64,000 nucleotides of DNA from Scatophagus argus (GCF_020382885.2 NC_058506.1:23074818-23138817), one strand, 5' to 3'. Positions 33,384 to 46,300 are shown, counted from the first letter of the stretch. Notes: generated by a model from the letters alone, not told the origin. Made by a program: numbers and translations.

Positions 33384-34346
33384 ATGTACAAAAACCAGTC
33401 TCTGACCAACGTCTCTGCTGAGCTGCAGTATCAGGGCTTACTGGAGAGAGTGATGTTCTCCACTCTGACCACAGCCTCCTGCTGCGTCTTCCTCTTCATT
33501 AATCTGACCATGTTATTCACCCTGAGGAGTAAACCGGTGTTTCGTGAGACGTCTCGTTACGTCCTCCTGTTTAACCTCCTTTTTGCAGATACTACGCAGA
33601 TGGCCCTGAGTCAGTTAATGTACATACTGGCTGCTTGCAGAATTAGACTGACATATCCTGTCTGTGGTGTTCTCACCATGCTTGGCCAGCTCACAAGTGA
33701 AATCTCCCCTCTCACGCTGGTGTTGATGTCTCTGGAGAGGTATGTGGCTGTGTGCTACCCACTGAGGCACGCCACCATCGTCACCATCAGAAACACGGGG
33801 CTGGCTGTCCTCCTGGTCTGGGCTTTCAGTTCACTCAATATCCTCATTCGAGTTGTGTTACTGTTAGATTTTCCATTTTCAGAGCTGGAGAGCCTGCAGA
33901 TGAAAGATTTTTGCTCTGACATAGCTTTATTTCTTCATCCAATGTCTGGTCACTATGCCAAAGCCTTCACCTGCTTCCTGTTTGTGTCAGCTGGTGTGGC
34001 AGTCACGTCCTCCTATATCGGCGTGATGGTAGCAGCCAGGTCAGCCTCCACAGGCAAAGCTTCAGCCCAGAAGGCTCGTAACACACTGCTGCTGCATGTG
34101 GTGCAGCTGGGCCTCAGTCTCTCCTCCACCATACACAACCCGATGCTTGGAGCTCTTTCAACAATTGTGACAAGGATAGTGTTTGTCCGTATACAGAATG
34201 TTTTGTATGTGTGTGTTTTCATCTTGCCCAGATGTCTGAGTTCTTTCATCTATGGCATAAGAGATCAGACCATCAGATCCGTCCTCATGTACCATCTGTG
34301 CTGTCAGTGGAGACACTCAGTTGTCCAAGCTAAGGCTGACCGGTGA
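33384..34346 (+). CDS. Odorant receptor 131-2-like (OR-d)
   Basis: This complete one-exon receptor has 320 residues starting MYKNQSLTNVSAELQYQG. An open frame extends 69 codons upstream, but alignment with the other members and the gcttctctgagATG context put the start at 33384. The N-terminal third is nearly identical in DNA to OR-b, and the TM3-TM4 block is identical to all close members. The second extracellular loop (CSDIALFLHPMSGHYAKAFT) and TM6-TM7 (GALSTIVTRIVFVRIQNVLYVCVF) are its own. Key features are LERYVAVC, the Cys pair (TM3 and loop 2) and LPRCLSSFIYGIRDQTIR. It is the first plus-strand member after the inversion of the array. Confidence 0.92.
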   Translation: MYKNQSLTNVSAELQYQGLLERVMFSTLTTASCCVFLFINLTMLFTLRSKPVFRETSRYVLLFNLLFADTTQMALSQLMYILAACRIRLTYPVCGVLTMLGQLTSEISPLTLVLMSLERYVAVCYPLRHATIVTIRNTGLAVLLVWAFSSLNILIRVVLLLDFPFSELESLQMKDFCSDIALFLHPMSGHYAKAFTCFLFVSAGVAVTSSYIGVMVAARSASTGKASAQKARNTLLLHVVQLGLSLSSTIHNPMLGALSTIVTRIVFVRIQNVLYVCVFILPRCLSSFIYGIRDQTIRSVLMYHLCCQWRHSVVQAKADR

Positions 34347-36464
34347 AGCTCTTCATTGTTTAAAAATGTCATAACTATAACTATAACGAATGCCAGTATT
34401 GCTTGAAATTCCTTTAAAAGTGCTACTAAAATATTTCTGACAACCTACAGGCATTACATTTGAACAGGGTGTTAGTTTGTTTAAGCTGCTTTTATTTCAT
34501 CTCCTGCTGAAATGTTGTTAGCATAGTTGTAACCTCTAACATGTATTACTGTGGGCCAAATGCTTCTGCAGGAGGCACTTTTAGCTTTTACTGGATGGCT
34601 AACAGTAAAGACAGAGGACAGAAGCTGAAAAATATCCAACAATGGTCCTTTGACAGATGCAAACTAGGGACGTTGAGGTTCACGGTCTGTACCTGTAAGC
34701 CCTTGGGCCATCTGGGGGCCCAAGTGCATGTGTTCACTGGAGGACTTGTATGATAATAAAATGGTTTAAAATAAATAAAATGGCTGATGTGTGTAATGGG
34801 TTATTAAACTGGATTGTTGACTGGTTTGACATACAAATTCATCTGATCTGGTGGTAAGAGCCTGGCTCACTGCATCCAAAACCGACCTAAACTAACTTCA
34901 CAACTTGTGCTGACCACAACACACACCAACCTCTTTCATGCCATCTGTAACTGCATCTGAAATTAGCTGTGAAAATATGATTATGTGTTTACATGTTTTA
35001 AATTAGATTTTAATGGAGCTACACATAAGAATTCTGATTCACAACATTCAGAAATGAACAAAAATTTCTCATCACACAGTGTTGATAATATGTCACATTT
35101 ACAGCGTGTAGTGTGTAGCAGAGATACCTGCTGAAGTTACCATGCTAACCGGTTAGCCTGTAGGCCACCTTGTCTTGTAATTCCACTTTAAACCTCCAGA
35201 GGGGACAGTGAGTCTCTGTAGCATCCAGTCTGTCCTCAGTCCTTCATGAGAGGATGAAGAAGTAGAGGTGCTCTGAAGGTGTATGCTAACCATGTGCTAA
35301 CATAGCACGAAAAGAAGGGACAGAGACAGAACATAAAAGTTACGTTAGTGTTTTTCTTCGGCCAGCGGTGACAGCAGAGAGGAAAGAATCTGACTGCTGC
35401 CTTTCTTTTAGACTGCTAACAAACAGCTGCTAATGTTGACTGAGATAGCTAAGTCTCCTGTCGTAGTATAGATTTTTATTTATTGTTTTTCCCAGTTAAG
35501 TTTAAACAGGCTACATTGGCGTCAAAGTTTCAATAACAAGAGTACGAGTAAAACTGAGGCAATATGAGAAAAACATATATTCTTTAACATGAAGACATTT
35601 AAGCAAAGTCCAGTTGACACCTAAAAGAAAAGCATGAACCTTAAAATTAGCAGAACACGACCTCTTTAAGACCAGGTGACAGGTTTTATTTGACAAGAAT
35701 GGTGGAAGATAAAAGGTTGTTGTTGTTTGCTGCTGTTCTCATTTTAGCCATAAGAGGCTGATGAGCACCAACTCCTCATGTTCTAACAATAACTAAAAGC
35801 ATATGTGTGCTATGTATGATATTTTCTTCCAGTGAGATTTAATGTCTCTTTGACTCGATAGTGATGTAGCAGGACTGTTAGATAGATAGATAGATAGATA
35901 GACGATCTATACATCCTGACTGGAAGGACTGTCTGCACCTGCTGACATGTAGATCACATATGCTGTCACACAGGTATAGAAACCCATATAGGGTACGGTT
36001 CTGAGGGGTGAGTTACTAGTTTTTGCTGTTTTGATTCTCCAAATGATTGCTGTATGTTACATAATGTGTTTAAAGTGAAGCATCTTTATCTGTAGGAATC
36101 AAGTTTACTCACTAAGTTCACAATGTGTCAGACATCAGGCTGGCATCAGCCCTGGTGTTGGAAAACAATGGAATAACAATGACGATAATTACTGTGTTGT
36201 TACCATGCTGACCGTGGAGTCACGTGAACATGAAGCTACTGATGCACAATAAATTTAGGACAGACAGCAGTTCTGCTCACAGGGACAACAACCTGCCTCA
36301 GGCAGAGTGTGGGTGGATCGTTTTAGGCTTCAGACGTGATCCAACAGGCAGCTCGAGATGTTTTTTGTTTCTTTGTTCTCAGAATACTTACTGGAGGACA
36401 TTTTGGGGAATTTTGTGTTTCACTAACAGGTTAAGATTTCTCATGTCTTAAAAGCTTCTCTGAG
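34347..36464. other. gene-free intergenic DNA between OR-d and OR-e
   Basis: No gene or recognisable transposon is seen. A short GATA microsatellite (about five units) lies at 35881-35902. The last 15 bases before OR-e (gcttctctgag then ATG) match the leaders of OR-a and OR-d. Confidence 0.5.
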
Positions 36465-37442
36465 ATGTCAAATGCAACTAAGTCTCTGACCAACACGACT
36501 GTTGGACGAGGCTTACTGGAGAGAGTGATGTTCTCCACTCTGACCACAGCCTCCTGCTGCGTCTTCCTCTTCATTAATCTGACCATGTTATTCACCCTGA
36601 GGAGTAAACCGGTGTTTCGTGAGACGTCTCGTTACGTCCTCCTGTTTAACCTCCTTTTTGCAGATACTACGCAGATGGCACTGAGTCAGTTACTGTACAT
36701 ACTGTCTGTCTGTAAAATAACACTGACATATCCTGTCTGTGGACTTCTAGTCATGCTGGCCAATCTCACAAGTGAAATCTCCCCTCTCACGCTGGTGTTG
36801 ATGTCTCTGGAGAGGTATGTGGCTGTGTGCTACCCACTGAGGCACGCCACCATCGTCACCATCAGAAACACGGGGCTGGCTGTCCTCCTGGTCTGGGCTT
36901 TCAGTTCACTCAATATCCTCATTCGAGTTGTGTTACTGTTAGACTTTCCATTTTCAGAGCTGGAGAGCCTGCAGATGAAAGATTTTTGTAATACACTTGT
37001 CATGTTTCTTGGGACAGTATCTGATTTTTATGACAAAGCCTACACCGGCTTCCTGTTTGTGTCGGCTGGTGTGGCAGTCACGTCCTCCTATATCGGCGTG
37101 ATGGTAGCAGCCAGGTCAGCCTCCACAGACAAAGCTTCAGCCCAGAAGGCTCGTAACACACTGCTGCTGCATGTGGTGCAGCTGGGCCTCAGTCTCTCCT
37201 CCACCATACACAACCCGATGCTCATCGCTGTCTCACGTGCTGTGACCAGATTAGTACTTGTGCGTATACAGAATGTTTTGTATGTGTGTTTTATCCTTCT
37301 CCCCAGATGTCTGAGTGCTCTCATCTATGGTCTCAGAGACCAGACTATCAGAACCGTCCAGGTCTACTATTTATGCTGTGGGTTGACGCTGTTGTCCCAG
37401 CTGAGGTCTCAGATTCATGGAACAAATTCGTCCGTTAGTTAA
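36465..37442 (+). CDS. Odorant receptor 131-2-like (OR-e)
   Basis: This complete one-exon receptor has 325 residues. The first 80 residues (MSNATKSLTNTTVGRG onward) are nearly identical in DNA to OR-a. The patch VCGLLVMLANLTSE and loop NTLVMFLGTVSDFYDKAYT also match OR-a. From the end of TM6 it diverges sharply (IAVSRAVTRLVLVRIQNVLYVCFILLPRCLSALIYGL) and resembles OR-d more than OR-a/b. The tail CCGLTLLSQLRSQIHGTNSSVS is unique. The TM2 patch LLYILSVCKITLTYP differs from all other members here. ERY box and disulphide cysteines are present. Confidence 0.92.
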   Translation: MSNATKSLTNTTVGRGLLERVMFSTLTTASCCVFLFINLTMLFTLRSKPVFRETSRYVLLFNLLFADTTQMALSQLLYILSVCKITLTYPVCGLLVMLANLTSEISPLTLVLMSLERYVAVCYPLRHATIVTIRNTGLAVLLVWAFSSLNILIRVVLLLDFPFSELESLQMKDFCNTLVMFLGTVSDFYDKAYTGFLFVSAGVAVTSSYIGVMVAARSASTDKASAQKARNTLLLHVVQLGLSLSSTIHNPMLIAVSRAVTRLVLVRIQNVLYVCFILLPRCLSALIYGLRDQTIRTVQVYYLCCGLTLLSQLRSQIHGTNSSVS

Positions 37443-37713
37443 TGTCCTGACTCAGAACAGATGGCATGCAGATTTAGTTGTTTTGATGTATTTTTTTAAA
37501 TCCACATTCTTACAGCGACTGAAGCTGGAAAAGATTTGTTCCAGTTGTGTGGTGTGGTTGTAGTATGTCAAGAAACTCTTGTAAAAACTATGTTGGTAGT
37601 ACCAGAACAATGAAATAAAATATTAATATTCTTGTCATAGCATTACATGTTTTCTCTAAAAGCTTGGCTTCAGCGCTGAACAGGGATTTGGCTGTATTTT
37701 ACTGCAGGGGAAT

Positions 37714-37945
37714 GAAGATGAACTTTATTGATCCCACAGTGGGGAAATTACTTGTTGTGGCAGCTCACAAGAACAGAAAAGAGTGCAAAAAGCAAAAAGT
37801 GTGGAAAAACACAACATCTTCAAGAATGATGCCCTAAGAATTTACTGCACTGTGCAAAAACAGTTTCAAAAAATATACAGAGATAATAAATTAACAATTT
37901 TCAAGTAAACACTGCACACTGTACAATATACAGCTCTGACACAGA
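37714..37945 (-). repeat. LINE 3' end, same family as 31290-32690
   Basis: The sequence gatgaactttattgatccca followed by cagtggggaaatta and blocks such as agaacagaaaagagtgcaaa and gtacaatatacagctct matches 31300-31455 closely. Only the 3' tail was copied, as is usual for 5'-truncated LINEs. Confidence 0.75.
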
Positions 37946-38755
37946 ATGTGGCATTCACCACATGCATGTGATAACTGCAGTTACTCTACAGGCTCTGATG
38001 AATAATACACAATCTAATCAACAAATACATTGCAATGTGGTATTAACAGTTAACGCCTGATCCCAACGAAACTCACAAACTACCCAGCAGTGTATGAAAT
38101 CATTAACATGAGCTCCACCCTGATGATGCATCGGAACTACAACTCAGTCATATAAAATACATTATTTTGAAGTCATAACAAGTACTTTTAATTTAACGCT
38201 GGTCTTTTTGCAATTTTTATTTTTGACTTTTGTATTTCTACTCTTTCTACTCTACACAGGAAGGCCCAGTCTGTGCCTCCACCCCCCAAAGTCTACACCC
38301 CCAGTCAAGTGTACCCTCAGCGCAGCTCTGGACTCTCTCATGCCATGCTCGTGTGCTTCATTTTTATTCCACTTTGTAAATAATTCTGAAAAGTGGAAGA
38401 AAAGAGTTAAAAAGTGCATCTCATTACCGTTACACAGCAAGAACAATTTTACAGTTAGAGACAAGTTAGAGACAAGCATCCAGCTAAAATCAAGGACAAC
38501 AGAGCTGAACAATAATAGTCATAAATATGGAACTCTTATATACATACACGTTGGTGAAAAAAAATAACTGTATATATGAAAAATTATCTAAACCAGCATA
38601 CAAAGTCCATATACAAGACAAATGTTTGTGTAAATTATGTAATTTATGCAATAATGTATCATAACATATGTTTTGAAGTATGGATACTTTTTTGAATAAT
38701 GAAATGAAAACTGATTCAATTAAATATAAATGAAAACAGAAGAAGAAACTCGAAA
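37946..38755. other. gene-free intergenic DNA upstream of NUP98
   Basis: No gene is seen. The sequence is A/T-rich; open frames are short and unremarkable. Confidence 0.45.
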
Positions 38756-38958
38756 ACGTCATGACGTATTTGCTATACGTCGTGCGTCGTGACGGTGCTG
38801 GTCTGCAGTTTTCCCTCCTCGTTGACAAAGCTACCCGGCTCTGCCGATGATTAGCTAAAGATACTTTGGTCGCTGCACATTTTGGACTCCGTATAGCTTT
38901 AGCATTTCAGGGAGAGGGCTGATAGAGAGGCCAAGTGTCCATAGCGACGTTGGTAAAG
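38756..38958 (+). promoter_or_regulatory. nup98: NUP98 promoter with CRE-like palindrome and first non-coding exon
   Basis: The perfect 12-bp palindrome ACGTCATGACGT (38756-38767) contains two overlapping TGACGT half sites of the CREB/ATF kind; more acgtcg/gtgacg words follow to 38793. A non-coding exon probably starts soon after and ends at 38958 (taaag before gtaaat). The coding exon begins after the acceptor at 40269, leaving a first intron of about 1.3 kb. Exon edges are inferred from consensus only. Confidence 0.5.
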
Positions 38959-40300
38959 GTAAATGTGTGTAGTAACGACTGTTCTGTGTCTATTTTGTTT
39001 TTGTTTTGCTAGCGTTTACACGGCAACGCTAAGAAGTTAGCGGGAGAGCTAGCTGGCTAACATTAGCTTGACGCACGTAACGTCCAATCTTTTGACTAGT
39101 AGCTTTCCGCAACACGTTCAGTGGGGAGTTGCTGGTTTGCTTATATATTAATTAAAAAATGTTCCCTACCGACTAGTAAGGAAGAGTTAGCTTTTTGTTA
39201 GCTTTGTTTGTGCGGTTAATCACTGAGCTAACGATACCCTGTCGTTAGCTGACGCGGAAATTGCGCTTTGGCCATGTCTGTGTTAACGATTAGCTGTCTC
39301 TGGGTGTGTTAATTTGCGGTTTGTAACTGGTCATGTCTGGCTCCGACTCGCTAAGTGACAGGTGTGGTTTTTCAGTAGCTTAAAGTCAGCAGGGACTGAC
39401 CCTTCATGCTGTATGTTGGATTAATGGGAGTAAGTAATGGCACAGTCTGGTCAGCTACACGTGGAGCTGGAGGTCTGAGAGTTCAGCCCGAGTTGAGTGA
39501 AGGTCGGCCGGTGTGATCTGCTTCTGTAACCTCAGGCTGTGCTTCCACCGTTTAGAGCAGGAGATCCTCGGCTCGTCTAGAACCGTGAAATAGAGAAAGT
39601 GCTGATCTGAACAGCAGCAGGTAGTTTCACCACATGACACCAGAAACTTTGAGCTTTTGGTCTTTCTCAAACTTACCATTTGCTGTAAGTCTGAAGTAGA
39701 CAGTTTTTATTTGAGTATAGTTTGAGATTGCGAACGTTAAATGGTGCAAAGAAAACCTTTAATACGGACTCTGTCTTCCATTAAAGGGGTTTTCGTTCCA
39801 GTTCTGATCCTTTACCGCAGCCCAAGCCCAAGCAACCCAAGCTGTCTCGGACAGTCTAAAACTAAATGACTTTCAGAGACCTAATGGTTTTGGATAGTTC
39901 CGGGTGGACTTATTCAGCAAGTTCTGTTGTTTTGGATATTGTTCATTCTTTATTATGCACATTGATATGGTAATAATAATGGCTTAGAATGATGAGATAT
40001 TACATATTGTAGACCCCTAAATGCCCCACCAAATCCAAGCACCAAAGTCTTCCCAAAAACGTTTGGAAAAGACTGCATTGTCTGCCTTTTTATTAAAACC
40101 GTTCAAGTTTTCCTGCAGTGTTTGTAATCTGATTTTGTGTTGTGGCAGTTTGCTTAAATGTAAACTGTCGTCCTGCTGGTATTTTCTCACAGGTGCTGGG
40201 ACATGAACAGGGGAGGAGTTGCTATAGGAATGCAGATGTTAACTTGCTGTTTTCATTGTTTGTCTCCAGAGGACTTATGCTGTCGTGTTAGCCTAGCAAG

Positions 40301-43300
40301 ATGTTCAACAAGTCATTTGGTACTCCGTTCGGAGGAGGGACGGGGGGGTTTGGCACCTCATCAACCTTTGGACAACAAAGTAAGTCCTTGCTTTTTGATC
40401 TGAAATTTGGGCTTCAAACAGCAGCAGGGCGAGTTATTTCAGTATTTCTCATTATAGATGAGCTCAGACAGAAAAGAATAATTGCAATGTGTTGTTACGC
40501 TCTCAGACTGTTAGGCGTTTAAAGGATATGAGAACACACAGTATACAAGCTGATTAAACTTTCACAGAAGTGGTTTCTTTGCTAAAAGAGCATTTTTTGT
40601 GTGACTGTACTGAAAATCAGCGATCAGTCATGTTTAGTTTGTGACAATAACTCCAGAGATTTTCAAGATGGGGAATTACAGACATACTAGATGACATCTC
40701 TGAATGTATAATTTAAAGTTTGACCAGAAAACCTTTTAGACTGTAAGTAGAAACCACTCAGACACTGACACATCTTAGCTTGATCTAGTTAGTAGCTGAT
40801 GTCACTAAGCAACACAGAGCATTGGAAGTGAATGTTTTCTTTTTTGCAGTGAGCTGCTGAATTTAAAAGAATTGAAGAACCAGTGTAGTCACACAGCAGT
40901 TCAGAGGTCCAGAGGCTGTTCGGATTGTCGATAATCAGTTCAAACACAATGAGCCAAATGAAATGAACCAGTATGTGAATAGCAATAATACACACATCTT
41001 TTGTAAATTTGTCATTAGTGATGTGACTTTGACCTTTTCTTGTGAGGTGGATTTTAGGTTGTATTATTTGGCTCTGATAAGCATCAGCTATCAGACAAAT
41101 AAGACAAAGAGACTCTTAACTATTTTGTTCAATCTTTTGTCAGAGAGTTTCATTGTTCCAGCTTTTTATTCCTGCTGAATGAAGCTGCAGCAGGTGGGTC
41201 CATCTGTCTGTCTGTCCTGTCGTCCTCTCTTCACATCCTCTCTGTAACTGCAGACACAGGTTTCGGGACGACAGGAGGTTTTGGGACGTCTGCGTTTGGG
41301 ACTACCACCAATGCTGGAGGACTGTTTGGTTCCACACAGAATAAACCTGGTTTGTCAGCTCTTGTCTCAGTCATGTGTCTCTGTTGATTTTCTGTTGACT
41401 GTCTCTGTCCAGCATATTTGACCCTTCCTGTCTGAAGTTAGTTTCACATGTTTCGATCCTGCGGTCTCATTTTTCAGACCTATTTTTATTCAATCACTAG
41501 GCACCTCCTTAAACACAGTTTAGTTATACTCATGCACAAAAATGTATTATGATATAAAATATAAGGTTACATTTAAGGGGTATAAATAAATGCTTTACTC
41601 TGAATGGTCCCTGCTTCTTTCCTGCAGGTGGTCTCTTTGGCTCCAGCACTTTCAGTCAGCCGGCAACTTCTTCCACCAGCACTGGCTTTGGTTTTGGTGC
41701 TGCGAGTGGCACTTCAACGAGCCTGTTTGGCAGCACCGGAACAGGAACCACTGGTGGACTCTTCTCCCAGCCGAACAATGCTTTTGGTGCCAGCAAACCC
41801 ACCTCTTTTGGAAGTGAGAGTCTGCCACACTTTACTGTTTCTGCTGTACACTTCACATGTGCACGGTGTTATTCCATCAGATCAGATGGCGCAGTAGCGA
41901 CCTCAGAAACATCTGACTGCCATTAAGGACGTGATCATTCAGTTCAGAAAAAAGTCAGTTTGGTCCATCATGATATCCACAAATAGAAAACAGAAAACAC
42001 GTATGAAGACAAAGCAAACTTGTTCTAATGTAAATGTGAAAAAACACTACAAACTACAACATCTTCGTGTTTGAGATTTGTAAATAGATGTTGAATAACT
42101 ACAGTTGTGTTTCCACACTGCTCATTATCTTCTCTGGTGAAGCATCTTTGTCACATTGTGTCCTCCAGGTTTTGGCACCAGCACCAGCAGCGGCGGGCTG
42201 TTCGGGTCGACCAACACCACCTCCAATCCTTTCGGGGGGGCGGCATCCCTGTTTGGAGGCTCTGGGTTCTCTGCTGCTCAGCAGCCTGGAACCACCGTGA
42301 AATTCAATGTGAGTACTTCAGCGAAAGTGGACATGCGATGGGATGTGGAAACACACTTCCTGTCTGTAGCTTGGCCCAGTTCAATACCACACACTAACTG
42401 TAAGCTGGTTTTGAGTATGCACTGAAAACTGACTATGACAGTGTTCATTTAGAACAGTCAGTATGCATCCTAAGACCTTTAGGATGGTTTCTGCATGTGT
42501 TATCAGTGGACAACATGTCCTTACACTGCAATGCTGAAAAGAAAAAAACAGAGGTGCTGCTCGTAGCAGGAAGACATTAAAACCAGATTTAGATGATGGT
42601 CGGACAGCACAGGAACTGTTTTCAGTCTGCCTGCAGTCTTGTACAGATTAATATGTACATGCAGTACACGGTGTGCAGGTAGTAAGGAGTTTTTATTTTT
42701 ATTTTTTTTACTTTTTTCCTCTTCAGCCTCCAACAGGAACTGACACAATGGTGAAAGCAGGTGTGACCACAAGCATCAATACCAAGCACCAGTGCATCAC
42801 AGCCATGAAGGAGTACGAGAACAAATCGCTGGAGGTGAGTCTGAAGGCCGGTGCTCCGTCAGCTGCTGCTCCCATACTGTGCAACTGACCAGATCCTCCT
42901 CCAGTGATTATATTTGTAAAAGGACAGTCATAATAATCATGACGCTGACTGAACAGATCGAAATTTTGTGAGACATCTTTCTTACATTTAAGTGAATTGT
43001 TCTCTTGTAGAAGTCGGGGGGTTAGGGTTAGGGTTATGCAGTCATGCAGCTGTTGGAGCAGCTGAGGGTAGAGCAGTCAATGCAGTTGTGGTGATCTACA
43101 GGTGACCCGACATGTCTTCGTTTGTTGAAACATTTTTCAGATTATGGCCTGATCCTTGCTTTTTTTTTCCCGTGTCTCCCTGCAGGAGTTGAGGCTGGAG
43201 GACTACCAGGCGGGCAGGAAGGGCCCTACCAACCCAATGGCTGCAGGGACGGGCAGTTTGTTTGGCTCGTCCACGGCCACGTCCAGCGCCACCACGGGCC

Positions 43301-46300
43301 TCTTCGGCTCCTCCCCCTCCAACACCAGCTTCTCCTTCGGACAGAACAAGAGCTCCTTCGGAGCAGGGAGTAAGTGGTGATAGATTTTCTTGGCCCATTC
43401 AGACAGAAGATGTCACTTTGTTGTTGAAGTGAACTTGTATATAAAGCGGTGCGTTATAGAGTGTAAAGCAGTCTGCTCCGTGTTTCCTGTCTCCAGCTGC
43501 AGCCCCTGGAAGTTTTGGCACAACCGCCGGCAGTCTGTTCGGTCAACCGGCCCAGCAACAAGGCAGCAGCCTCTTCAAGCCGTTCGGCCAGGCCACCACC
43601 ACCCAGAGCACCGGCTTCTCCTTTGGCAGCACCAACACGATGGGACAGGCCAACACCAGCAGCATTGTGAGTGCGTGACAGCGGAGATGAGCCTCAGGGC
43701 CTTTCCTGACTCTGCATGAACTTCTTCTTTAATTGTGCTGTCACACTGTCTTCCCTGGTGATTCAGGGTTTGTTTGGGAACACGGCAGCATCTCAGTCGA
43801 CCGGGTTGTTTGGAGCTGCCCAGACGAGCACAGCCACTGGCTTTGGCACCGGCACCGGCCTCTTTGGACAAACAAACACTGGATTTGGAAACGTTGGCAC
43901 TCAGGTACAAACTGGGGATGATTTTATCAGTAACGGGCAGTAATTACTTGAGTCAGTACCAGATTAGAAACCTGAACTCTTTTTCTCTTTGACTCATAGT
44001 TGGTAATAAATACACTTCATATTAATAATAATAATAATAATCATAGTTTTATTTTAACATCTGTAAGGTTCTCTCCTGCTCTCATGGAACAACGCTTGGC
44101 ACAGTGCTGTGATCCTGTGTGATGAGACTGCCAGAGTTCCTCTCAGTGTTTCTGTTGTTTCAATTCTCTTTAAGTCTTCTTTCATTCTGTTGAATGAAGG
44201 AAGACCACCCTGAGGTTCTGCTCTGTTGTCTGACTGTTTTGAACACAAATTCATATGTTAAACCAGTACTGACGTCTGACCAGCGGCGCCCTTAGAAACC
44301 TCTGCTGCTCTGATGGTGTTCCTGTGTTCCTGTCTGTTACAGCAGAGTTTGTTTGGCAGTAAGACGGCTGGGTTTGGCACCACCACCACCAGCGCCCCGT
44401 CCTTTGGAACTGGCACTGGGCTGTTTGGCAACAAACCGGCCCTCACGCTGGGGACTGGAAACAACACTTCCACCTTCGGTAAGTCTGCCAGTGTTCCTGC
44501 AGATGTGGTGACGTGCCTCCTCGTCGCTGCTTTGCTATCTCACTCTGTTTCACACTTGGTGCAGGTTTTGGCGCAAACCCTGCTGGAGGGAGTCTGTTTG
44601 GGAACAAGCCGACCACTGGGGGACTGGGGACTGCACTGGGAACCAGTTTCGGAACAGGTAGGAGAGGATCTGTGACATCAGGAAAGATGAAACCGTGAGC
44701 AGACGGTTCAGTGGTGACATGCTGTATGTGCTGATACAAAGCTGTTTTGTTCAGCAGTGGGCACTGGACAAACGTCTCTGTTTGGGAACAACCAGAACAA
44801 ACTGGGCACCACACTGGGAGCGATGGGAACGTTTGGAACAACTGGATTTAACAGTGGAACCGGCACGCTGGGCTTTGGAGCGGCGCAGCAGCCAGTTGGT
44901 GAGCGGCTCGCTCAGGAATTTGTGATGCTTCTGTTTCCTGTCTGCATGTCTATCAGCATTCAAAACACTGACGAAGACTCTGCAGCATCTCTTCTCTTTA
45001 GTGTCGCGGTGAAATGGAAATTCAGTTGCACCCTACAGCCATGTGAAATGGGTGAAATGTGTTCTTGAGCCTGTGCTTGAAACTGGTCACAGTCTCATTT
45101 TATTTCTCCTCCAGCCCTCACAGATCCAAGTGCTGCGACCGCCCAGCAGGCCATGCTTCAGCAACAGCTCAGCATTCTGGCCTATTCGCCGTACGGAGAC
45201 TCGCCGCTGTTCAGAAACCAGCTGTCAGACCCCAAGAAGAAAGAGGAGGTGACCCACTTGCAGTGTTTTCACTGTGGTGTTGCACTTTGTCTTCAGTCAC
45301 TCAGGCAGCTGTTTGATAAGCACAGTAAACTTGATGTAATCAAGGCCGATGACTGCGTTGGTGAGTTGTGTTTCTACGGGTTCAGTATCCAATCATAAAT
45401 CCTGTTTTCTGACAGCGTTTGAAACCAACCAATCCAACTGCCCAGAAGGCTCTGACCACTCCCACTCACTACAAGCTGACCCCTCGGCCTGCGACCAGGG
45501 TCCGCCCCAAAGCTCTGACATCATCGGGGGCCGTCAAGTCACAGCTCTTCGATGGCCTGGACGATGATGAGCCCTCGCTCACTAATGGAGCCTTTGTACC
45601 CAGGTACTCATGTGATCACCATGGCAACAGTGTGTGAAAAGGTGTGCACGTGCGGTGACAACAAGTTCACCTGCATGTGTTGTCCACAGGAAGAGCATCA
45701 AGAAGCTCGTTCTTAAGAACTTGAACAGCAGTCAGTACAGCGGTCCAATCAGCAAAGAGACGGACGACCTTGCGTCCCCGTCGGACTATCCACAGAACGG
45801 ACACAGGTCTGAACGCGCACACACACACACACTCACTCACACACACACACACACACATATACAGTGCTCTGATTGGCTGTCTGCTCTCTGCAGGGCTTTA
45901 AACACAGCAGCAGCTCAGCACCAGTCAAGTCCAGTTAATTTGATGTTCAGTGGAACATTTCATTGTGTTCCACTACAGAATTTTAAATTTAATTCTATTA
46001 ACAGTGTTTTGATAACGTACTGCTCTCCTGTCTGCAGTCATTTGGAGGAGGAGGAGGAGGAGCTGAGGGAGGTGCCGGGCCCCAGCAGTCGGACAGACGA
46101 CGATCCAGAGGTGACCCAGTTCTATGTTAACCCCATCGCAAAGCCGATCCCACAGGGCCGTGCTCAGACCAGCCTGCAGGACACCATCAGCGAGCTCAAC
46201 ATGCACAAAGCAACCAGGAACGGCTTGGAGGTGAGCAGCTGCTGGACTCGCGTCCCGTCACATCTGATCATGTGTTCATGTGATGTCTGGTGGGATGTCT

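Noticed and set aside
35881-35902. Direct repeats considered as a CRISPR-like or satellite array
   Set aside because: It is only a short GATA microsatellite; none of the repeats in the window has unique spacers of regular length.
45667-45858. Cys/Val-rich open frame over a CA repeat
   Set aside because: Such frames come from translating (TG)n/(CA)n runs, here opposite a NUP98 exon and the adjacent CA tract. The same holds for similar frames near 5488, 11731, 12614, 20646 and 58383.
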